From assembly GCF_000006405.1 (NCBI RefSeq), contig NW_003205853.1, forward strand, positions 155,044-219,043: 64,000 nt of DNA, in the 5' to 3' direction. Within the stretch, counting starts at the first letter, position 1. Each line of letters opens with the position of its first letter. Both the position numbers and the translations under genes were made by a program. The notes beneath the pieces were generated by a model. That model had not been told where the DNA came from. It did not search any database and worked only from the letters and a program-made list of their open reading frames with translations. The DNA is from Perkinsus marinus ATCC 50983. Lineage: Eukaryota > Perkinsozoa > Perkinsida > Perkinsidae. Shown one piece after another: positions 35,478 to 46,362 of this stretch.

Positions 35478-35632
35478 AGAGCAAATAATTACCGAATCTT
35501 AGTTTTTTTATTTATCGTAGCAACTACTAGTGCATCTTACCGTTACTGAGCAAAATGATTAATGGGCGAGCGATAATCAGAAATGCGCTGAACAGAAGAT
35601 TATTGGGCGAGCGATAATCAGAACTGCTCACA
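35383..35632 (-). repeat. LTR (5' LTR in element orientation)
   Basis: Copy of 28320-28569. The gag-pol ATG (35477) is 94 bp from its inner edge, so the first ~31 codons are LTR-encoded. Confidence 0.95.
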
Positions 35633-35636
35633 CACA

Positions 35637-36066
35637 GATCAGTCCGGATAAAGGGACCATCAAAGAGGAACCTCCTCAGCCTTTGCCCCCCCGGCACTAA
35701 CACTCGCCGGGTGGAAAATAGGAGGCACCTTTGTGACCTATCATTTTCTATATTCAAGTTGGACATTGGTTCGGTCCACTGCCGAAATTGGTCGTTTGCT
35801 GACAACTCTTCGGAAAACTCACATATAAGTACATTCCTGAGCCTAATTTCAATTCACAATTACTTCACTGAAATTGTTGTGAATCAAGCAACGTATTATC
35901 AGTTGCCCGAAAGCTCTCTACTACAAGGTCATGAGGCCTATTTGAAATCTTGACAGACCATGCATCGGGTTTCCTACCGCCATCTAAGATACAGTGTTAG
36001 CGCCCGACATATAAACTTGGCTGGAAGGATGCCGCCGACACCGGAGATGTGGGTAGATGTAGGATC
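35637..36066. other. No recognisable gene
   Basis: Flank of the retrotransposon. A plus-strand open frame at 35711-35953 is not convincing as a gene (no family, no signal). Confidence 0.4.
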
Positions 36067-36288
36067 CTGTGAAGTGTAAGGCTTCTGTAAAGTGTAAGGC
36101 TTCTGTAAAGTGTAAGGCTTCTGTAAAGTGTAAGGCTTCTGTAAAGTGTAAGGCTCCTGTAAAGTGTAAGGCTTCTGTAAAGTGTGAGGCTCCTGTAAGG
36201 TGTAAGGCTTCTGTAAAGTGTAAGGCTTCTGTAAGGTGTAAGGCTTCTGTAAAGTGTAAGGCTTCTGTAAGGTGTAAGGCCTCTGTAT
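36067..36288. repeat. 18 bp tandem minisatellite, ~12 units
   Basis: Unit ctgtaaagtgtaaggctt repeated about 12 times with a few g/a and c/t variants. Because 18 is divisible by 3 it reads as (KCKASV)n in one frame; nothing suggests translation. Confidence 0.97.
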
Positions 36289-36299
36289 ACTCAGGTTCT

Positions 36300-36610
36300 A
36301 CACCTTTCTAGTTCGTCTTTGGAATCATCAATTTGGTCGGGACGCGCGAAGTCAGAGATACGAATGCGAAACGGGTATATCATATTCGCAATTAGAACTT
36401 TCAACATCGTCATAGAACATTCAAGTTCGTCCGAAGTCGGTAGGAAGTTCTCGTGTTAACAGAACTCTCAATTTCGACTTTCGAACCTTCGAATTCGTCA
36501 TAGAACTTTCAATTTCGTCGAGTACACCTTCAGACCTTCAATTTCGTCCCTTTAGGAAAATCGACTTCGTGACGAAGTCTTCGTCGTTCGGAACTTCGAT
36601 TTCGTGTTTG
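36300..36610. repeat. Degenerate interspersed tandem repeat
   Basis: Recurring gaactttcaatttcgtc-like motif (at least six degenerate copies, e.g. near 36386, 36410, 36483 and 36535). A related motif, gttcaaattcg, recurs in the glycosyltransferase gene near 53810-53860. Confidence 0.7.
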
Positions 36611-36687
36611 CGGGGCAGTCATGCCAGTACTCTCGTGGTGATTTTGTTTTCGTGTTTTGTTGACCGTGTCACTCGTCCGTAGGCATC

Positions 36688-37170
36688 ATGCAGAACCAAG
36701 TTCCTGCGACACCCATCCATGCGGCCGCTGCTCCCGCTCACCCCCTCATATCTCCTGACCACGCTCTCCATGATCTCGCCGCTATCGGCCTTGGTGGTGC
36801 CGTTGCGGCCGTTACCCCTCCTCCTGCTGGTCGCCGATATCCCTAAAAGAAGCCACAAGAATCTGCCCGTCGACGAGTTCGTGAGGCGGCCAGCAATGAT
36901 GGTGGCTGAGCGGCGGTGGCTCGTTCCAACGGCATCGCTGTGAGCACAGCTCGGGGGTGGGTCCGACGGCCGTCGCCAAAAAACAATCCCCGTGGTGGTG
37001 CCACACACATCAAACTCAACGAGGAGCACATCGATTTGATTGAGGAGTGGATCTCGGACGACCCCTTCACCACATTTTAGACTCTTGCTGCAGAAGTCCT
37101 CATGACGTTCGGGATTCAAATCAATCGTCAACAACTGCGCCGCATACTACGCGCCTGCCTTGGGACGGAG
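36688..37170 (+). pseudogene. Decayed DDE (Tc1/mariner-like) transposase N-terminal fragment
   Basis: One frame from ATG 36688 remains readable through three different in-frame stops (TAA near 36844, TGA near 36907, TAG near 37078). It encodes helix-turn-helix-like segments: ARSNGIAVSTARGWVRRPS, then KLNEEHIDLIEEWISDDPFT and FGIQINRQQLRRILRACLGT. This resembles the bipartite HTH DNA-binding region of Tc1/mariner-like transposases. The catalytic domain is absent. The family assignment is by pattern only. Confidence 0.6.
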
Positions 37171-38362
37171 GGCGATTCAGTTCTGACGTTGAGATTTTTT
37201 ATATATTTCTATGCCAGTCATGGCATGCCGAATAGATGCAATAAACTATTAATATGGTTTCTGAGCCTCGTGTGGGGTTGCGCTATCACCCTGGAATGGC
37301 TTATAGAGCTGCACATCGTAAATCGTCATCATCAGAGCTCTAACCCGAAATTGATGTCCTTGCTCGTGAAGTTGCATTCCTTAATCATGAAATTGATATC
37401 TATATTCGCGAAATTGATTTCCCTATTCAACCTTCATCGCTAAATTGATGTCCCTGTCCGCGAAGATGACTTCCTTATCAGCTGAATTGATAGCCTAATC
37501 CGCCAAAAAGATTTCTGAAAGGTATAGATGTTTAAAAGGTGTAGTGATTCTCCAGTTCAACTGAACCTCTATATAGATCCACGAAACTATCAACTGAGTT
37601 AGTCGACTAGGTGGTGTGGAGAGGAGTCCTCTCAGAGGACCGAAGACTTGCAGGCCCCTACTCTCAAGTCTCGGTGCCCTGGTGCCGTACCAGCGGCTCT
37701 CACCCCACATGGGTCTGTCCCCGTAACCCAGTCCACTAGAAAGAACACTCTGTCAATTGCCGAGCACTTTCTCCTAGAATGTTTGGACTATTGAAGCACC
37801 CGTCAGCGTGAATTTTGCTACAGATGACCCTAGTCTCTGCGAGCCTTTAGAGTTCCTTTGAGGGTTAAGATGCCTTGCTTTAACAGGTGCATTCTGATGC
37901 AACCGCGAGAATATCCGTGGCGGGCCAAAAAGACCGACAAGGATTGTGCGTGCTCGTCGGGTGACGTGCCACAAACTCTTCCATGGTGTTCTTGACACCC
38001 TGTGACGGTCTTACTTTACCCCAACCCTGTACTTGAAGCAACCCGCATCTGCTGCATAGATCAAACGGCAACTATATACTGGATAGTATTATGCGCTGTA
38101 TACTTCACAACCCTATTGTCATTGGAGTACCCGAGTCACCTCGGGCCGCATTAGGTGACCTGTAGGCATCTCCTTTTACCACAGGGGATCGTCTGCACTT
38201 TCTCTTGTAGGATCTTCTCATGAAGTGGTACGTGTAAGGGGAATTGTCTTTTTTTCTTCGAGATCAGACCTCCCAGAGGCTTGGTGTATAACTTCTAACC
38301 GTAAATTTCATTCAATCTCAGTTTTTTCCTGTTGCTGTTATTTTCCCAGTTTCAAAAACTCA
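37171..38362. other. Gene-free stretch with degenerate repeats
   Basis: 37340-37490 contains five or six degenerate ~30 bp units around gaaattgatgtcc. The rest, up to the acylated-protein gene, has no convincing ORF. A pyrimidine-rich tract precedes ATG 38363. Confidence 0.5.
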
Positions 38363-38902
38363 ATGGGAAATATGTGCGGCTGTTTCGATGGTCCTGGCGC
38401 GACCTCAACGATGCCTCCGCCCGCCACCACTACAACGGTCACCCGTAGCATGTATGCGGCCCCTCAGGCTCCCCAAAACTACACCTATGCTCCTCAGCCA
38501 CCAATGAACGATTACAAACCCGTTGGACCACTGCCTGTAGCCCAACCCCACCAAATCGTTTTGCCTGATGGTCGCGTCGCTGTCCTTGGTTCTGATGGTC
38601 GCTACTACCCACTAGCTCAGGGCCAGCAGCAGCTGCCCATGGCCCAAAACCCGGTGGTGGAGACGACGCACACCACTACTACTAATACCACCGTTGTGAA
38701 CTCAGCCCCGGCCCAGGCAGATGTTGGTCTTGGCACCGCTATGTTGGCTGGCACTGCTGGCTTCCTCGGGGGTATGATGCTGGGAAGCGCCATGGAGCAA
38801 CCCTCGACCACTGTGATCGTCGAGGAACCACCGATGTACATCGATGAAGGCCCTACTATAATAGAGGAGACTGTAGTTATTGAAGATGACGATGATTGGT
38901 GA
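38363..38902 (+). CDS. N-acylated glycine-zipper membrane protein, unidentified
   Basis: Single-exon gene of 179 codons. ATG 38363 gives MGNMCGCF: Gly2 fits N-myristoylation and Cys5/Cys7 fit palmitoylation. This start is preferred to the upstream ATG at 38225, whose extra codons look non-coding. A Pro/Gln/Thr-rich middle contains LPDGRVAVLGSDGRYYPLAQ. A glycine-zipper-like hydrophobic segment follows (GTAMLAGTAGFLGGMMLGSA), then a very acidic tail ending IEDDDDW. Probably membrane-attached; function unknown. Confidence 0.75.
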   Translation: MGNMCGCFDGPGATSTMPPPATTTTVTRSMYAAPQAPQNYTYAPQPPMNDYKPVGPLPVAQPHQIVLPDGRVAVLGSDGRYYPLAQGQQQLPMAQNPVVETTHTTTTNTTVVNSAPAQADVGLGTAMLAGTAGFLGGMMLGSAMEQPSTTVIVEEPPMYIDEGPTIIEETVVIEDDDDW

Positions 38903-39269
38903 TTGCTTTAGATAACTAGGACCTGAGTCTCCACGGTATAGGCCTACACTTGCAGTCTCAGTCCTATCCTTTGTTTGAATACGTTTTCCCCTAGGGCCAC
39001 CTTTAGCCACTGTGAGGGCTTCTGGAGGTCATGGTTATGATGAGGCCACTGCAACTATCTATTTATGTGGTGTACTCATTCGTTACCCGCAGATGACGTT
39101 TTTTCTATCGGAGATCAGTCGCCCGTCTAGCCGAGGCCTCCCGGACGTGTTGGCCATTGGTGATAGTTCATAGCAAGGTTTGTAGTTATCGAACTGATTC
39201 TCTGCAAAGGTCCACTTGTGTTCTAGTTTGGGTTGGCGGAGTACTTCTCAGCAGTTCGACGCGTGTCAC
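38903..39269. other. Intergenic, no feature seen
   Basis: Short spacer between two plus-strand genes. No RNA or repeat recognised. Confidence 0.5.
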
Positions 39270-39903
39270 ATGAGAGCTCTCACAGAGGACGAGACCAGAC
39301 AAGTGTTTGAAAAGCTGAAGAAATTCCTTGGCTCCAATCTCCAGCTGCTGGTCGACAGGGCCGATGGTGAAAACTACGTCTTTAGACTCCATAAGGACCG
39401 GTAGTACTACCACTTCGGGTGACGGACCATGGGACTATCACGCTTAGGGTCTTTTATATGTCTGAGAATCTCCTGCGTAAAGCTCAGCACATACCAAGGA
39501 AGTGCCTGTTGTCGGCCGGTGTGTGCTTTGGCAAGTTCACACACTCTAGGAAATTCCGACTTCACATCACCTGTCTGGACTACCTCGCCAAGCTGGCTAC
39601 GGTAAGATGCGTTGTTCGCCTTTCTCGAAAGATATTTAATTTTTATTAGCATAAAATTTGGGTGAAGCCCGCTGGTGAGCAGAGTTACGTATATGGCAAC
39701 CACGTCGTGAAGGTAGAAAGGGCCCTCTGGTGCGCGCTGAAATGTAATCGTCTCAGGCCCACCTCCGACGGGTGACTGAGGATACCCCTGCTAACACTGG
39801 GGTGGTGATACTGAATGAACAAGATGTGCCGCTGGGATTTGGTGTTAGTGCGAAGAGTGTTGGCGAGTGCCGTACGGCCGGACCGGAACAGATCGTTGTG
39901 TAG
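39270..39903 (+). CDS. NIP7: 60S ribosome biogenesis factor NIP7
   Basis: Nucleolar/nuclear factor for 60S pre-ribosome maturation. Start [20 protein letters not shown], then [20 protein letters not shown]. Introns of ~44-50 nt separate [39 protein letters not shown] plus DYLAKLAT, and then [20 protein letters not shown] (the PUA region). The last exon reads [34 protein letters not shown] and PEQIVV, stop at 39903. Family members extend ~12 residues further (about FHQADxGEYxR), so the end is truncated or the last intron is missed. Identity is clear. Confidence 0.93.
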
Positions 39904-40095
39904 GCGTTGGTGACCATGGAAGCTGGGACTTGACGACCACCATTCAGTTACCATCAATCGGATATTGGAGAGTACCTTCGTGAAGAGGCTAACCTTGTAT
40001 AGTCGACATAGGATCATCATCCTTAACGTTTCTCGACCACTTGAGGCGGTGTTGATTTGTTTACAATCTGGATGGGTCTTTATGAGGTTTTAACC

Positions 40096-41641
40096 ATGGG
40101 TGTTGAGACCAGTCCTTTCCTGGCCCCACAGGAGCTGCCTTCCTATGAGTCGGCGGCCATGAAAAACCTTGTGAGGGCCTCCTGATAATGCAACCATGTC
40201 ACTGGATCCTTTTCAGACTACCCTAGAGGGCCATGGCTACTCGACTCCTCTCAGCACGGTCTTCAACATCGTTAACACAATGGTTGGCCTTGGTACTGCC
40301 TCGCGTTACGTCTACAGTGGCCATCTCTGTGACTCAGGAATGTTTGCACTGCCCTATGTTTTCGGGGTTGTTGGTTACCTCACAGGATCCATCATTTTTA
40401 TAGGAGCCGTCCTGGCCTCCTACCTCTCAGCGTACCCACGTCCCCATCGCTGCGAATCGACGCTAATTGTAGGTACGTCCTCACGATGGTTTTGTCGGGC
40501 TATCTGGAGGAGTACAGCTACTACGCTCTGGCCACTCGCCTCTTCAAGGGCCGCACCATGTCTCTGGCCATCGACATTGTCTTGGCGGTTGTGCTTTTTG
40601 GGGTAATTTTGGGAACACCTTCACATTCTGGCCGGAGGTGAGAAAATTGTCTTCAGGTCATCAGTATGACATTGGTCGTGTCTTTCGACTCGCTCCATTC
40701 GCACTTCCCCAAAGTCCCTCGGTGGATGCTGGGGGGTATGGCAGCGTTGGCAGGATGGGCCGCGTCGCTGCCTAGGTCTCTGCACGGTGTGAGGTTCGCC
40801 TCCTACACCGGTGTTGGCCTTATGTTACTTATATGGGTATCAGTAGTCTTCACGGTTATCTTCAACCCGCTCGATTCCGTGGATGTGGAGCCTGTACCAC
40901 TGGAGGTGGATACCACAAGGTCGTGGGTTCCATTCTCGCAGGTGACACTTTTTACCGCTCTTTCATATGATGTATGTTTCTTAGGCAGCATCAGCTGGCG
41001 TGTTCTCTTTCATCATGCACATCAATCTGCCATGCCTACACGGTGAGCTGAAGCCCATTGATCGACCCAAGATGCCCCTTTTAATGGTCATCGCCCTCGC
41101 ATGGGCGTTCGTGATGTACGTCATCTTTGCGGTTTGCGCTTCTTGTAGCCCTCTGTTCTACTATGGGAGGGTTCCTGACCTTCTAATGGCCTTACCACGG
41201 ACGCTACTTTTCGACACGTGTCGTGTCCTCATTGTCGTCGTGAACATCACCAAGACGCCGCTTTTGCTCCATCCATTGCGACAGATCGTTGATACGAGGT
41301 TGAACGTTCCGGAGCAACTCAACTGGCTGGCCACATCTGCTATCATTATCATTTCTTATTGTCTTTTCCTCTGGTTCAATTCCCTGGTTGAAGCTGTATC
41401 CATCATTTCTGCTATATGTTCTATTCTCACGGTTCAGTGGTTTCCAGCTATCTGCATGTGGGCATCAGCTAAGTTGGATGCCACGCGCAAGAGAGAACCA
41501 CTGCTCCCACGGAGATCGGACTACCATACGTGTATATGGTCGATAAAGACCCGACGCATAGTGGCGATAATTCTGGGTCTTCTAGGAATGTTAGTAGGAG
41601 TACTTACTGGCCCTTCCATCATCTATCTTGTGACGAAGTAA
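40096..41641 (+). CDS. Amino-acid transporter, AAAP/SLC38-type
   Basis: Multi-pass amino-acid/auxin permease family carrier. ATG 40096 gives MGVETSPFLAPQELPSYESA; after a ~45 nt intron STVFNIVNTMVGLGG leads into MFALPYVFGVVGYLTGSIIF, the typical TM1 motif. Further TM exons: MVLSGYLEEYSYYALATRLF (about 40495), VRFASYTGVGLMLLIWVSVV (about 40790), AGVFSFIMHINLPCLHGELK (about 40990), LMVIALAWAFVMYVIFAVCA, TSAIIIISYCLFLWFNSLVE and LLGMLVGVLTGPSIIYLVTK, stop at 41641. Roughly ten TM segments. The last ~140 codons recur in inverted orientation at 41927-42353. Confidence 0.88.
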
Positions 41642-42353
41642 GTTTTTGTCAAGTACAATATTATACTATGTTACCGGTTGCCGATGTAATACTCCCCTCT
41701 ATTGCGTTATATGAGTAGACACGACGACACAACGGGAAAAAAGAGAATCTACACAGTTGCCTTGCTGGGGCCGCTATGCCAAATTGGCATAGCGGCACTA
41801 GCAGGAAAACACTGTGTAGATTCTCTTTTTTCCCGTTGTGTCGTCGTGACTACTCATATAACGCAATAGAGGGGAGTATTACATCGGCAACCGGTAACAT
41901 AGTATAATATTGTACTTGACAAAAACTTACTTCGTCACAAGATAGATGATAGAAGGGCCAGTAAGTACTCCTACTAACACTCCTAGAAGACCCAGAATTA
42001 TCGCCACTATGCGTCGGGTCTTTATCGACCATATACACGTATGGTAGTCCGATCTCCGTGGGAGCAGTGGTTCTCTCTTGCGCGTGGCATCCAACTTAGC
42101 TGATGCCCACATGCAGATAGCTGGAAACCACTGGACCGTGAGAATGGAACATATAGCAGAAATGATGGATACAGCTTCAACCAGGGAATTGAACCAGAGG
42201 AAAAGACAATAAGAAATGATAATAATAGCAGATGTGGCCAGCCAGTTGAGTTGCTCCGGAACGTTCAACCTCGTATCAACGATCTGTCGCAATGGATGGA
42301 GCAAAAGCGGCGTCTTGGTGATATTCACGACGACAATGAGGACACGACACGTG
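41215..42353. repeat. Large inverted duplication (palindrome) of the AAAP gene 3' end
   Basis: Two ~570 bp arms mirror around position 41783 with almost no spacer (gccgctatgccaa / ttggcatagcggc). The right arm repeats the last transporter codons on minus with a few substitutions (Met to Val at the LLGMLVG site; ggcccttccatc versus ggcccttctatc). It ends at the assembly gap, so its true length is unknown. Confidence 0.95.
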
Positions 42354-42453
42354 NNNNNNNNNNNNNNNNNNNNNNNNNNNNNNNNNNNNNNNNNNNNNNN
42401 NNNNNNNNNNNNNNNNNNNNNNNNNNNNNNNNNNNNNNNNNNNNNNNNNNNNN
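42354..42453. other. Assembly gap (100 N)
   Basis: Exactly 100 unresolved bases, a conventional gap size, adjoining the palindrome. Confidence 0.99.
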
Positions 42454-42785
42454 AGGTTGAGGTGGGGGCTACACTATGTGGCTAGTGTACAAGGCAGACA
42501 GGATGCACACATCCTGTATGGATGATCCGTCTACCAATCACTTCGAGGATATGGAGCGTGATCGCTTGGAGGCTGCCCAGCCATCACAAGATGGTAACTC
42601 TGAAGATCGCATCCTTACGACGAGTATCGTGGTTCCCTCAATATCTCGTCACCTATGACACCCACGCAGAGGCCACAGCTAGAATGCCCTCATGACTGTT
42701 CACCCAACCGTATTGTTTCCCGAGCAATCATATACGAACAGCAATTCTCACCGGCTTACAAAGACTAGAACTAAAGTACGCGTAT

Positions 42786-43625
42786 TCATGATGGAGACTG
42801 CGGCATTTCCATCAAGTCACGAGGTTCTGCATGATCATTGGCATGAATAACTAATCGTGTGGTGTTTGGATCAGAATGCAGTCGGAGGTGATCGAAAAAG
42901 GTGACGGCGAAGTCGTGATGTCTGAGAGTAACGTGAAATTCATTATCGCATCTAACAGCCAGAATAACATCGATCACAAACGTCTTGCCTCAAGCTGCCG
43001 TCTGGCGCGAAAACTTTCATCTTAAGACTGCCCGACAGGTACTGAAGGGTTTCACTGGGATCAATACGGCCCTTTAGAATGCATACCACGCGGAAACGAG
43101 GTACCGAGAATCTGACTCGCATTTTCGACTCGTTTTTGTCTAATTGTTGTTACCGGTATGACTGAGCTCTCTGATACACTAGCCCGGAGTCGTTAGTCAT
43201 CTCGAGTAAATAGGTCATGTTGGAGCTTTTGAAGATTATACCTGGGCAGATCGATCGGACCCAGGGATAGCCCACACCAGTCTTCCGGTACCGGCATCCG
43301 GTATCGAGTTATTCAGTCTAGTGGGGATGTCCTCGCAGCCACCTGTAGGTCACCGAATGGAAGTTGGTGATTACGTAGGGCTTACAATAGGGGACAAAGG
43401 GGAGCTCGAGATCTCCTCGGGCGTATAAAGCAACAGAGGTGAAACACGACTTGAGGTTGACCATATCTTCCAGAGCCGTTTCGAACTCACGGCAGTCAGC
43501 GACATGCCGGCTGGTGTGTTGTGGCGATGATGACGAACAACCTCCCATGGCTGACGAAGAGCAAAATGGGCTGATAAAATGTCGTTGAGGAATTGCAAGT
43601 CTGCGCGAGTTAGCAAGATGTGCAC
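42786..43625 (-). CDS. Unidentified multi-exon gene
   Basis: Coding-like exons on minus: MHILLTRADLQFLNDILSAH (from 43625), CREFETALEDMVNLKSCFTS then VALYARGDLELPFVPYC (about 43490-43390), MPVPEDWCGLSLGPIDLP (about 43300), MRVRFSVPRFRVVCILKGRI (about 43125) and VIDVILAVRCDNEFHVTLRH ending PRDLMEMPQSPS at 42786. Exon joins are provisional. No family recognised; the region may be a beta-rich domain. Confidence 0.5.
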
Positions 43626-43703
43626 ACCCGTTCAACAGTTCTCCATTACAATCAGGTCGACATCGTAATGCTCTCTCGTGCGGCAGCATGTTCGAGGAGG
43701 CCC

Positions 43704-44305
43704 ATGATGGCCTCTGTGGTGACACGTCGCTGGAAGTACACCCCAAGCTTTGAAAGAGGTCTCAACCCAGAGTTGACCTCGGGGGACTACGGTGACATGC
43801 CCAAGCCTCAACCGCTTATCGACTTCTTCACTCAAGTAAGATCCCTTACCTGATTCGTATCTTCTGTGGTCAACCTCATGATTCTCCTGATGTTCTTTTC
43901 TCAGAATCGCAACCCATGGTTCGGATTTGCCATGTTCTGTGGCTTCAACTTCTTATGGTGGGCTTTCTTCGGAGCCTGGGTAAGCTCAACATCATCACCC
44001 TACGCACAGCGAAGGATTCTCCCTGCACCCTCCCCCCTCAGCAAATCCGTCCCCTGTGGGCATCTCAGAGGAAGAGTCTGGCGGAGGCGGATCGTCTCTA
44101 CGGCCCCACTAAATATGGAGTTGGCAAGAAGTACGCGGCCCTTCCCTCAGACGTGCCCGTATTGGTCCCAACAGGTACATCAACTAGTCGTCCATGGTCA
44201 CTACCATTACACTGGCAGCGAGAGCTGTTAGACTGTTGGGGATCTTATCTGATCTATGATATTTTTGAGGGTATAATGGTTGCTCCTACGCCTTCAACGT
44301 GTTGA
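43704..44305 (+). CDS. Small single-pass membrane protein, unidentified
   Basis: Start MMASVVTRRWKYTPSFERGL, then DMPKPQPLIDFFTQ; a ~75 nt intron joins NRNPWFGFAMFCGFNFLWWA (a hydrophobic, aromatic-rich TM segment). After another intron: IRPLWASQRKSLAEADRLYG then PTKYGVGKKYAALPSD. The exact C-terminus (stop at 44305 or an earlier splice) is uncertain. The size and layout resemble small mitochondrial inner-membrane subunits, but that is only a suggestion. Confidence 0.55.
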
Positions 44306-44340
44306 GTTCTCGCCAGCAGCATCCTGAGTGCTTCACCTGA

Positions 44341-45756
<1,416 letters not shown>

Positions 45757-46362
45757 ACATTCTCATCATCGATTTGTTTCACGTGTTAGCTGACATTTAT
45801 AGTTTCCATGTTACGATATTTATTCCACCAGAAGTGTTTTGTTGGCTAGTAATCTCGAACGAGGGAGGCAAATTCGATCCCTACAAGCCCTGTCGGCTGA
45901 ACTCGTTTGTTACTTCGAGGAGAACTAGGGAAAAATTGTTCTGAAAGCGAAAAGGAATGGCTTCTTTTTGATTGACAAAACGATTCTTCTCGTGATCGCA
46001 ACGAGTGAGAGAACATCTGAAGCACTCGAGGGGATGTTATCTCCGAGGGAAACGGTGAAAATGTAGAAGTTTTTGCAAGCGCTGTGCTATACTTCGTGTG
46101 TAAAATGGGAATACTGTGGCATACCGCAGCGAACTCAACGGAACCAGATGGGAAACGCTGAACGGAAACTTTTTGAGCATGATCATCATGGATTATCATC
46201 ATTCGAGCCGTGCTGCTTCGTCACACTTTGAGGGTTCTTGAAGTATCTCTTGTTGACGCCCATCATATCGACTTCCCAAGACACCTGCTCTCGATGCCGC
46301 ATTTGATAGCAGTTATGTGATAGAACGTAATTAAGGAAGTTCATCTACAAAGAGCAATACGA
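45757..46362. other. Intergenic, no confident gene
   Basis: Open frames on both strands (e.g. minus 46202-45846) lack recognisable motifs. Convergent genes flank it. Confidence 0.4.

Larger units (their letters stand above)
28320..35632 (-). mobile_element. Complete LTR retrotransposon (BEL/Pao-like)
   Basis: About 7.3 kb, transcribed on minus. Two 250 bp LTRs that read as identical by eye flank one intact gag-pol ORF. A 4 bp direct repeat caca flanks both ends (28316-28319 and 35633-35636), consistent with a target-site duplication, although the left flank is itself a ca repeat. Domain order is Gag-protease-RT-RNase H-integrase. The YVDD box and the Pao-like RNase H (FSDASYDGF) favour BEL/Pao over Ty3; this class call is inference. 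Confidence 0.92.

Noticed and set aside
36063-36290. Possible CRISPR array
   Set aside because: Units are contiguous with no spacers, and the context is eukaryotic.
36069-36311. ORF encoding (KCKASV)n resembling a Cys-rich repeat protein
   Set aside because: It is the 18 bp minisatellite read in one frame; no signal peptide or flanking coding sequence.
41850-42328. Second AAAP transporter gene on minus
   Set aside because: It is the inverted arm of the palindrome and is cut by the assembly gap; it cannot be called a separate gene.
42785-43020. Spliced-leader RNA gene (searched across the window)
   Set aside because: No match to a dinoflagellate/Perkinsus-type leader core ccgtagccat was noticed here or elsewhere.
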